From Aldehydirespirator sp965221605 (GTDB lineage Bacteria > Actinomycetota > Acidimicrobiia > Acidimicrobiales > Aldehydirespiratoraceae), in contig CBDCSK010000013.1 in NCBI GenBank assembly GCA_965221605.1, positions 186,001 through 250,000 on the forward strand: 64,000 nt of DNA. Reading direction: 5' to 3'. Below the pieces are notes generated by a model. It saw only the letters and a list, made by a program, of their open reading frames with translations, had not been told where the DNA came from and did not search any database. Below are positions 56,411 to 64,000 of the stretch, piece by piece. Made by a program: the position numbers and the translations under genes. Every line of letters begins with the position of its first letter. Positions within the stretch are counted from its first letter, which is position 1.

Positions 56411-58461
56411 GCCGCTACCCCCTCCCGGGTTTGGAGCCAGCGGTTGATGCGAGCCGACGCACGACGCTTGCCGTGCTCGACCAGGCCCTCGGGATGACGG
56501 GCGAACTGTATGGCCATCATGCCGAACAGGACCAGACGCCAGCTGCCCGAAATGGGGAACAGCCCGGGCAGGTGGTCCTCGCCCCGCAGGATCCATGCCA
56601 GCAGATCCCCCTTCAGGATCAGCGGCTCGAACAGGGCGAAGGCGGCCCCGGCCTGGATGGCTCCCTCCACGGTCCGGGCCCCCAGCGCGACCACGATCAC
56701 CAGCCAGAACAGGGCGTTCACCGGACCGAAGTTGGTGCTGTAGTTCACGTTCTGCTGGTGCATGGACAGCAGCGCCCCGCCGAGTCCCGCGATGGCCGCG
56801 GACACCGCGAAGGCGATGATGCGGGCCCGGGCGGCCGAGATGCCGATCGACGCCGCGGCCACCTCGCTGCCTCGCAGTGCGGTGAGGGTCCGTCCGACGG
56901 TCCCCTCCCGCAGCTGGATCACGACGATCGACACGATGACCAGCACCACCACCGCCAGCACCAGGAACGCCCGGTCGCTGGCGAAGTCGATGGGGCCGAT
57001 CAGCGGCCTGGGCACCCGGGTGCCGGTGAGCAGGGCCGTGGTCCCGCCCCCGACCCAGGAGAACTTGACCATCACCGCGTCGAAGAAGAAGGCGAACGCC
57101 TGGGTGGCGATGGCCAGCCACACCCCGCCCAGGCGCAGCACCGGCAACGACAGCACCGCCCCGACCGCGGCTGCCACCCCTGCGCCCAGCAGGGCCGCGG
57201 CCAGAACCGACATGTTGAAGCGGTCCGCCATCTGGAAGATCGTGAACCCGCCGATCGCCGCGAACGTCCCCTGGCACAGCGAGATCTGGCCGGCCATGCC
57301 GGTGATCACCGTCACCGACAGGTAGATCACCGCCATGATCACCGCGGTGGTTACCAGGTGCATCCAGAGCACACCGGCCCTGAACCACACCACCGAGCCG
57401 ACCACCGCGATGAACCCGGCGCCGAACAGCCGGGTGAACAGGGTGAGCTTCGGATGCAGCTCCAGCGCGGCAAGGGCGGGCGGCGGCGGATCGACTCCTG
57501 ACAGCGGATCGGAGGCCTCCCGCTCGCGTCCGATGGCCCGCCACAGCACCAGGATCGCGAACAACACCACGAACGGCAGCGACGGCGTGAGGTTCTCCTG
57601 GAAGGGCCGCAGCCAGGTGTGGTCGCCGGACCAGCGGGGCAGGAACGTGTTGAACACTGCGATGAACCAGCCGAGACTCAGCCCGCCGAGTAGCGCCCGC
57701 GGCAGGCTCACCAGCTTCCCGACGGCGGCGGCCGCCACCGCGATCACCACCAGCGTGAAGAAGTCGTTGGAGAGCAGAGAATTGAACCTGGGGGCGATCA
57801 GCACGCCGGCCAGGCCCGCGAAGGTGCTTGACAGGGCCCAGGCGAACGCGGAGGTCCGGTCGGCGTTGATGCCGCTCAACTCGGTCATCCGGGGGCTCTC
57901 CACCACCGCACGCATGGCCAGGCCGATCATCGTGAACCGGAACAGAGCGGCGAGGAGCAGGGTGGCGGCCAGGGCCACCGCCATCATCGCCAGCTCGTCG
58001 CGGTTGAAGCGGTACACCCCGAAGGGGTCGTAGAACACACTGGAACCGTCGGGCATGATGCCGGTGATCTGCCGTCCGGCGACGGCCGTGAACCGGGCTG
58101 CCTGGTTGAACAGCTCCGGCAGAGCCACGCTCAAGCCGAGGGCCACCACCAGTTTGGAGACCGCCGAGGCGGTGCGCAGGTGCCGGAAGATCAGCCGTTC
58201 CAGCACCAGACCGATCAGCGGCGCCAGCACGAAGGCCGAGACCACCAGCGCGGCCCACTTGGGCCAGCCCCAGAGGGTGTGAGCCTTGAAGTACATGGCC
58301 GCCGATATGTAGGCCTGGGCGCCGAAGGCGAGGTTGAAGACCCCCGAGGTCTTGTAGGTCAGCACGAAGCCGAGAGCGACCAGGGCGTACACGGCCCCGG
58401 GTGGCGTGCCCTGGAGCAGGCCCCGGAACAGGTCCTCGAAGAAGCCGGCCGCGCCGTTCAC
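56407..58461 (-). CDS. Fused LivH-LivM permease of branched-chain amino-acid-type ABC importer
   Basis: A 684-residue membrane protein that joins both permease subunits. Residues about 1-300 are LivH-like (PPGAVYALVALGFVLTYKTSGVFNLAFG). After a linker (about 300-335, DPLSGVDPPPPALAAL) comes LivM (VITGMAGQISLCQGTFAAIGG, LREGTVGRTLTALRGSEVAAASIGI). In most bacteria these are two genes. The fusion fixes a 1:1 ratio. It lies between the binding-protein gene (57-bp gap) and livG (4-bp overlap). Confidence 0.9.
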   Translation of the reverse strand: MNGAAGFFEDLFRGLLQGTPPGAVYALVALGFVLTYKTSGVFNLAFGAQAYISAAMYFKAHTLWGWPKWAALVVSAFVLAPLIGLVLERLIFRHLRTASAVSKLVVALGLSVALPELFNQAARFTAVAGRQITGIMPDGSSVFYDPFGVYRFNRDELAMMAVALAATLLLAALFRFTMIGLAMRAVVESPRMTELSGINADRTSAFAWALSSTFAGLAGVLIAPRFNSLLSNDFFTLVVIAVAAAAVGKLVSLPRALLGGLSLGWFIAVFNTFLPRWSGDHTWLRPFQENLTPSLPFVVLFAILVLWRAIGREREASDPLSGVDPPPPALAALELHPKLTLFTRLFGAGFIAVVGSVVWFRAGVLWMHLVTTAVIMAVIYLSVTVITGMAGQISLCQGTFAAIGGFTIFQMADRFNMSVLAAALLGAGVAAAVGAVLSLPVLRLGGVWLAIATQAFAFFFDAVMVKFSWVGGGTTALLTGTRVPRPLIGPIDFASDRAFLVLAVVVLVIVSIVVIQLREGTVGRTLTALRGSEVAAASIGISAARARIIAFAVSAAIAGLGGALLSMHQQNVNYSTNFGPVNALFWLVIVVALGARTVEGAIQAGAAFALFEPLILKGDLLAWILRGEDHLPGLFPISGSWRLVLFGMMAIQFARHPEGLVEHGKRRASARINRWLQTREGVAA

Positions 58462-58518
58462 TGTTCGGAACTCACAAGCCGCCGTGATCGGGGACCGACA
58501 CTGGATCGGTGACAGGAA

Positions 58519-60102
58519 TCAGCCGGCGAAGTCGGTGGGGGCCGGTTCCGACCATTCCTCGGTGTCGCCGGGCCAGCACATCCACGGTTCGGGCTGGAAC
58601 CCTACGAAGGTACCGCCCTCCATCCGCACCGAAGACGTGCAGTGGAGTGCGTACGCATGGTCGTAGACGAACGGCTCGACGGCGGTGTGCTGGCGGCTCC
58701 AGTCGACGGGGTTGATCAGACCGCCGGCGTCATAGGTGATCTGGTTGAGTGAGTTCACGAGGGACTGCCGGTCGAATCCGGGTCCCGCCTCCAGCAGACC
58801 GGTGACGAAGAGGTCGGCGTTGATCCATCCGACCAGCGTCTGCTCCGCCACCGGGCCCCCGTTGGCCGGTACCCACTGGTCGTAGGCGTGGCGCAGCGGG
58901 CTGTCGACCTCGTACTCGAAGGCCGCGAACACCAGCAGGGCGTAGTCGCCGTCGAACAGGTCGCCTGCCGAGGCCACGAACTCCCGGTCGTACGAGTTCG
59001 GATGCAGCAGGGTGATCTGGTCCCGCACACCCTGGCGCTCCAGTTCTTGGGCCAGGGTCAGCATGGCGTTCAGGTCCATGCAGGTGGCGATGAAATCGAC
59101 GCCGGCATCAATCATCTGGGTCACCGCGGGCCCGATGCCGTTCGGCAGGCCGAAGGCGACGTTGTCGTTGAAGTAGGCGACCTCCATCCCTAGGTTCGGG
59201 CCGTAGAGGTCGATCGAGTCGCCGAAGGCCCGGGTGCACACCTTGGAGGTCTCGCTGATGCCGTATCCGAGCAGCCCGACCCTGGACGCGCCGGCCTGTG
59301 ACACGATCCAGACGAAGCTCCGGATGGTGCAGGTGGGGCATCCGATCACGTGATTGCCGAAGATGTTGTCGCGGTCGACGGCGTCGGCGCCGTGGATGTT
59401 CCACACGAAGGTGGGTACCCCTGCGTTGTGGAGGTCGCCCCACCCCGAAGGGAGGAGCGTGGCCTGGAACGCGGCCAGGCTGTTGTTGCCGTCGATGACC
59501 TCGAGCGAGCGCTGCTGGTTGAAGCCGAGCTCGTCATCGAGGAGCTCGCCGATCACGAGCCTGCGTCCGTAGACGCCGCCGGCGTCGTTGACGTAGTCGA
59601 AGTACGCCTGGATGCCGGTGTGGAAGCACGGGAGGATGCAGGTCCCCAAGATGTTGTTCTTGTCGGTGCCGATCACGGCCACGCGGATCTCGTCGTCGGT
59701 GACTCCGGGCACGCCTTCGAGGGATACGAAGTCGTGCCGATGGGGGTAGGGGTCGACCGGCTCCGCGACGACCGGCTCGCTGGTCGTCGTCGGGGCGGGC
59801 TCGTCGGCCTCGGGTTCGGGAGCCTCGCCGGCAGTGTCGGGCTCAGCCGCGTCCGGCTCGGGAGCCTCTTCGGCGGCGTCCGGCTCGGTCGGCTCCGCCG
59901 GCTCGGCGGCGTCCGGCTCGGGAGCCTCCACCACGGTGTCCGGCTGGGAGGCGTCGACAGCCGTCGTGACCGGCGCGGCTGTGGTTGGTGCGGCGGTGTC
60001 GGGGGTGGGTGTGGCCCCCTCGCCGCTGGGGCTGTTGCCGCAGGCTGAGGCCAGCAGGACCGTGGCACACAGCACGGTGATCGTGCGTCGGATTCGGAGC
60101 AT
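58519..60102 (-). CDS. ABC substrate-binding lipoprotein, LivK/Peripla_BP_6 type
   Basis: A 527-residue lipoprotein with a signal peptide ending LLASAC (C21) behind a strong GGGAGGGAG ribosome site. Residues about 25-125 are a Pro/Ala/Glu/Thr-rich linker with repeated EAPEPDAAEP units, a flexible stalk. The binding domain begins near 130 (VTDDEIRVAVIGTDKNN) and has type I periplasmic-binding features. It is the first gene of the liv importer. Its stalk differs in sequence from those of the other two binding proteins but has a similar length. Confidence 0.88.
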   Translation of the reverse strand: MLRIRRTITVLCATVLLASACGNSPSGEGATPTPDTAAPTTAAPVTTAVDASQPDTVVEAPEPDAAEPAEPTEPDAAEEAPEPDAAEPDTAGEAPEPEADEPAPTTTSEPVVAEPVDPYPHRHDFVSLEGVPGVTDDEIRVAVIGTDKNNILGTCILPCFHTGIQAYFDYVNDAGGVYGRRLVIGELLDDELGFNQQRSLEVIDGNNSLAAFQATLLPSGWGDLHNAGVPTFVWNIHGADAVDRDNIFGNHVIGCPTCTIRSFVWIVSQAGASRVGLLGYGISETSKVCTRAFGDSIDLYGPNLGMEVAYFNDNVAFGLPNGIGPAVTQMIDAGVDFIATCMDLNAMLTLAQELERQGVRDQITLLHPNSYDREFVASAGDLFDGDYALLVFAAFEYEVDSPLRHAYDQWVPANGGPVAEQTLVGWINADLFVTGLLEAGPGFDRQSLVNSLNQITYDAGGLINPVDWSRQHTAVEPFVYDHAYALHCTSSVRMEGGTFVGFQPEPWMCWPGDTEEWSEPAPTDFAG

Positions 60103-60216
60103 CGCTCCCTCCCGGAATCGCACAGCAGTGCAGCCTATTCTTAGAGGCCGAGCGGATAGGCGGGACAACGCGGCCCATACGGTGCGAGGCCGTGGGCGCT
60201 GTTTCGTGGATTTGGG

Positions 60217-60246
60217 CGGCCCGTGAGCGCAGCGAACAAGAGCGGG
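60217..60246 (+). repeat. 30-bp dispersed repeat, copy 2
   Basis: CGGCCCGTGAGCGCAGCGAA (60217-60236) and the next 10 bp match 33211-33240 on the opposite strand with one mismatch. It lies in the 206-bp gap upstream of the liv binding-protein gene, where nothing else is seen beyond a weak -35/-10 pair for that gene. Confidence 0.6.
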
Positions 60247-60308
60247 AATGACACCGCTGCGACGCGACGGGCTCTCACCAATCCGCGTGGCCCCTTGGAC
60301 CGCCTCTG

Positions 60309-62621
60309 CTACCGCTCGACTATCAGGTCCGAAGGGCGGACAGGGGCTCGGGGCAGTTCCAGGCCGGTGGCGTCGCGCAGCGCGTTGAGGATGGCCGGGG
60401 TGGACGACAGGTTGGGCGGCTCGCCGACGCCGTTGAGCCCGTACGGGGAGTCGGGGTGGGGGAACTCGAAGATCTTCATGGGCATGGGCGGGACGTCGAG
60501 CATGGTGGGGATCAGGTAGTCGGTGAAGGACGGGTTGCGGATCCGGCCGCCGGTGATCTGGAGCTCCTCCATGACCGCCAGGCCCAGGCCCTGGACGGTG
60601 CCGCCCTCGATCTGGCCCTCGACCCCGGCCGGGTTCATGGCCTTGCCGACGTCCTGGGCGGTGGCCATCTCGACCACCTTGACCAGGCCCAGCTCGACGT
60701 CCGCGTCCACGACGGCCCGGTGGGCCGCGTAGGCGAACGCGACGTGGGCGTTGCCCTGGCCGCGCTCGTCATCGACGGGCTCGGTGGGGCGGTGGCGGTA
60801 GGTGAAGGCGTGCGACACCGACTCGGGACCCAGCACCTCGGCCACCGGCACCAACGGCCGACCGTCGCCGCCGCGGATCTCGGGACCATCCAGCAACAGC
60901 TCACCGGCGGAGCGGCCCAGCACGGATGCGGCCCGGGCCAGGATCTCGTCGCGCACCAGCCCACACGCGCCGACCACCGCCCCGGCCGTCATCCAGCTCT
61001 GGCGCGAAGCTGAGGAAGCGCCCGACTCCTCGATGTCGGTGTCCTTGTCTCGCAGCTCCACCGTCCGCACTCCAAGTTCGGTGCGAGCGATCTGAGCCTC
61101 CAGGGTCACCACGCCCTGGCCGAGTTCGGGTCCGGCGCAGTAGACCTCCGCCACCGGCTCGCCGTCCCGGATCCACACCGTCACCCGGGCGGTACAGGTG
61201 TCGTCCATCCCTCCGGAGAAGCCGATCGCCTTCATGCCCAGCGCATAGCCCACCCCCCGCCGGATGCCTTCCCCCCGGGTGACGTTGCCCACGCCGCCGG
61301 GGCGGGCCCGCATGTCCGCGGCCTCGTGATCGGTGGCCTGCGGGAGGGGCAGATCACGCAGGTACGCCAGGATCTCCTGCACCGGTGCGGGACCGTCGAC
61401 CGGCTGGCCGGTGGGCAGCATGTCGCCCTCACCGATGGCGTTGCGCATGCGCAGCTCCAGCGGATGTATCTCCAGCGCGGCGGCCAGCCGGTCCATGGCC
61501 GACTCGATGGCGTAGCACGACTGCACCGCGCCGAAGCCCCGCATCGCCCCGCAGGGCGGGTTGTTGGTGTAGGTGGCGTAGCCGTCGATCTCGACATTGG
61601 CCACGTCGTAGGCGCCGGCCGCGAAGTAGCAGCCGTTGGCGATCACCACCTGCGAGGTGGACGTGTAGGCGCCGCCGTCGAGCACCAGCCGCACCTTCGT
61701 GAACACCAGCCGACCGTCGCGGGTCGCCCCCAGTTCGATGTCGGCGATGGCCGGGTGGCGGTGGACGTGGCCGAAGAAGGACTCCTCGCGGCTGTAGACC
61801 ATGCGCACCGGCCGGGCCGTGCGCAGGGCCAGCATGCAGGCGTGGATGTGGACGTTGAGGTCCTCCTTGCCGCCGAAGGCACCGCCGACGCCCGACAGCA
61901 CCAGCCGCACCTTGTCCAGTGGCAGGCCCAGGCAGTCGGCCACCTGCTGCTGATCGAGGTGGAGGTTCTGGCACGACACGTAGAGCTCCACGCCGCCGTC
62001 ACCGACCGGGACGGCCAGACCCGACTCCGGCCCCAGGAACGCAGGATCCTGGGTACCCATCTCGTAGCGGCCCTCGACGACGACATCGGCCAGGGCGCGG
62101 GCCGCGTCCACATCGCCGTGGCGGATCCTCACGTGACGGGCCAGACCCCCGCCGGACAGACCCTCGACCTGCCCGGTCAGCGACATCTCCGGATCGGTGT
62201 TGGGCACCAGCTCCTCGTAGTCCACCACGATCAGCTCGCACGCCCGCCGGGCGATCTCGGGATGGGTGGCCGCCACCACCGCCACCGGCTCGCCCTGGTA
62301 CCTCACCTCGTCGAAGGCCAGCACCGGCTGGTCGTAGACCTTCATGCCGTACGTCCTGGAGCCGGGCACGTCCCGGTGGGTGAGCACGCACCTCACACCG
62401 TCGAGCCCTTCGGCCTGCGACGTGTCGATTCCCAGGATCCGCGCCCTCGGGTGCGGGCTCCGCAGGGTGACCCCCCACAGGGACCCGTCGTGGTACTCGT
62501 CGGAGGAGTAGATGAACGAGCCGTCCACCTTGGGCACGCCGTCGGGCCGGGTCGCCGACGCCCCCACCCCGTCCACCACGGTCGGGGTCGTGACCCGCGT
62601 CGGGGTCTCGGTGACCGTCAT
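60309..62621 (-). CDS. Xanthine/CO dehydrogenase-family molybdopterin subunit
   Basis: A 770-residue molybdenum hydroxylase large subunit with an N-terminal a/b hammerhead part (DGSFIYSSDEYHDGSLWG), GVGGAFGGKED, PPCGAMRGFGAVQ and the C-terminal active-site glutamate in LNGVGEPPNL. It hydroxylates a purine, aldehyde or other heterocycle. It is last in a three-gene unit: FAD subunit, iron-sulfur subunit, molybdenum subunit. The gap to the iron-sulfur gene is 16 bp. Confidence 0.9.
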   Translation of the reverse strand: MTVTETPTRVTTPTVVDGVGASATRPDGVPKVDGSFIYSSDEYHDGSLWGVTLRSPHPRARILGIDTSQAEGLDGVRCVLTHRDVPGSRTYGMKVYDQPVLAFDEVRYQGEPVAVVAATHPEIARRACELIVVDYEELVPNTDPEMSLTGQVEGLSGGGLARHVRIRHGDVDAARALADVVVEGRYEMGTQDPAFLGPESGLAVPVGDGGVELYVSCQNLHLDQQQVADCLGLPLDKVRLVLSGVGGAFGGKEDLNVHIHACMLALRTARPVRMVYSREESFFGHVHRHPAIADIELGATRDGRLVFTKVRLVLDGGAYTSTSQVVIANGCYFAAGAYDVANVEIDGYATYTNNPPCGAMRGFGAVQSCYAIESAMDRLAAALEIHPLELRMRNAIGEGDMLPTGQPVDGPAPVQEILAYLRDLPLPQATDHEAADMRARPGGVGNVTRGEGIRRGVGYALGMKAIGFSGGMDDTCTARVTVWIRDGEPVAEVYCAGPELGQGVVTLEAQIARTELGVRTVELRDKDTDIEESGASSASRQSWMTAGAVVGACGLVRDEILARAASVLGRSAGELLLDGPEIRGGDGRPLVPVAEVLGPESVSHAFTYRHRPTEPVDDERGQGNAHVAFAYAAHRAVVDADVELGLVKVVEMATAQDVGKAMNPAGVEGQIEGGTVQGLGLAVMEELQITGGRIRNPSFTDYLIPTMLDVPPMPMKIFEFPHPDSPYGLNGVGEPPNLSSTPAILNALRDATGLELPRAPVRPSDLIVER

Positions 62622-62637
62622 GGCCGGACCCGTGCGG

Positions 62638-63107
<470 letters not shown>

Positions 63108-63111
<4 letters not shown>

Positions 63112-64000
63112 GCGGCCACCTCGGTTTCTAGATCGACGAGCGCCCAGTTGAGGCATCGCCGGCCCAGCACCGCCAGCGCGTGCCTCCGGTACTCGGCGCT
63201 GCCTCGCACATCGTCTATCGGGGAGGCGGCCTCCGCGACCAGGGCACCGAACTCACGGGCCACGCCCTCGTCAACGGCCGGCGGGGCCTGTTGGGTCGCG
63301 CTCGTTCGCCACCCGCCGGCCTTTTGGGTCGCGCTCGTTCGCCACCCGCCGGCCAGGACATCCTCGAGCATCTGCTCGGCGGCCCGGGCCCGCAGCGGGG
63401 TCGGACCGGCCGAGCCGATCCCGGTTCCTACCCGCCGGCCGGCCACGTCCAGGTTCAGCGCGAACGACGCGGTGGCGATCACCATGGCGTTGCGGGGCCC
63501 GACCTTGGCGAACTGCTGCGGACCAGCAGCCGCCGGTACCAGCACCGCCCGGATCAGCTCATCGGGCTCGAGGGCGCTGCGCTTGGGACCGAGGAAGAAG
63601 TCGTCGATGTCGATGAGACGCGGGCCCCGCACCGACTCGACCTCCACCCTCGCCCAGCAAGCCAGCAGCACCGGATGGGAGTCGCCGGCCGGCGAGGCAG
63701 TGGCGAGGTTGCCGGCCACCGTGCCCCGGTTGCGGATCTGGGGAGAACCGACCGTGCGGGCCGCCTGGGCCAGAGCGGGGCACAAGTCGCTGAGTTCCTC
63801 GATGATCCGGGTGAAGGAGACGCCCGCGCCGATACGCACTGTCCGGCCGTCATCGACCAGCTCCCAGGAGTCGAGCCCCTCGACCGATGTCAGGTCCAGG
63901 AGCGTGGGTGGCCGGGCCCGGCCGAAGTTGATGTCGACCATGAGGTCGGTGCCCCCGCAGATGGGGGACGCGTCGGGATACTGGGAGCGCAGCAGCATCG
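63108..64000 (-). CDS. Xanthine/CO dehydrogenase-family FAD subunit, partial
   Basis: At least 296 residues; the start lies beyond the window because the visible sequence begins just before the first FAD motif (PICGGTDLMVDINFGR), where about 20 more residues are expected. TVGSPQIRNRGTVAGNLATASPAGD is the second FAD motif. The C-terminal domain follows. In the linker between both parts an 11-residue unit (AGGWRTSATQ plus one) occurs twice, caused by a 33-bp tandem duplication. Confidence 0.88.
63291..63354. repeat. Tandem duplication of 33 bp inside the FAD subunit gene
   Basis: A 31-bp stretch at 63291-63321 recurs exactly at 63324-63354, with 2 bp between. The period of 33 bp keeps the frame and doubles an 11-residue unit in the linker before the C-terminal domain. 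Confidence 0.8.

Noticed and set aside
63291..63354. Two direct repeats as a minimal CRISPR
   Set aside because: Only two copies separated by 2 bp, inside a coding frame.

Overview
The window is G+C-rich (roughly two thirds by eye), densely coded and uses GTG starts often. It reads like the chromosome of an uncultured Actinomycetota. F420-type luciferase-like monooxygenases (four genes), ADP/GDP-forming acyl-CoA synthetases, thiolase/DUF35 and MaoC enzymes and many leaderless starts suggest the class Acidimicrobiia. That placement is an inference; no rRNA or tRNA gene is present to confirm it. I see no phage, transposase, CRISPR array or RNA gene.

Layout. 0.2-2.1 kb: two toxin-antitoxin pairs (VapBC/FitAB-like and DUF433/DUF5615-like). 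2.2-9.9 kb: a broken FAD oxidoreductase, a PLP decarboxylase, a class II aldolase-like protein, a serine hydrolase, three LLM monooxygenases and an AhpD-like protein. 10-22.9 kb: acyl-CoA metabolism (two paralogous enoyl-CoA hydratases with the same promoter layout, biotin carrier, carboxyltransferase, CoA ligase, hot-dog dehydratases, SDR) around a polyamine-type ABC importer. 22.9-28.0 kb: a compatible-solute locus. 28.2-37.2 kb: hydratase plus CoA ligase, diverging from a complete oligopeptide/nickel-type ABC importer. 37.4-48.5 kb: mixed catabolic genes interleaved with gene fragments. 48.6-54.7 kb: two MFS transporters, an MBL hydrolase, a shrunken thioesterase, DUF35 and a thiolase-fold protein. 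54.8-60.1 kb: branched-chain amino-acid-type ABC importer with a fused LivH-LivM permease. 60.3-64.0 kb: xanthine/CO dehydrogenase-family hydroxylase, cut by the window edge.

Most striking is 22.9-28.0 kb. One gene encodes a secreted ProX-type betaine-binding domain joined to a GluR0-like receptor channel: a bacterial amino-acid-binding fold interrupted by two membrane helices and a TVGYGD potassium filter. It diverges from a BCCT carrier and a membrane-anchored ProX paralogue of the channel's outer domain, and no ABC permease is nearby. This looks like a compatible-solute uptake and sensing unit that may couple betaine to potassium flux.

Other unexplained structure includes: three intergenic palindromic elements of exactly 51 bp; a perfect 13-bp hairpin whose 3-nt loop is the start codon of an ABC ATPase gene; a nearly identical lipoprotein stalk on two unrelated solute-binding proteins; about ten genes with a -10 box 6-7 nt before the start codon (leaderless transcripts); and at least seven genes carrying deletions, stops or frameshifts, which suggests genome decay or assembly damage.
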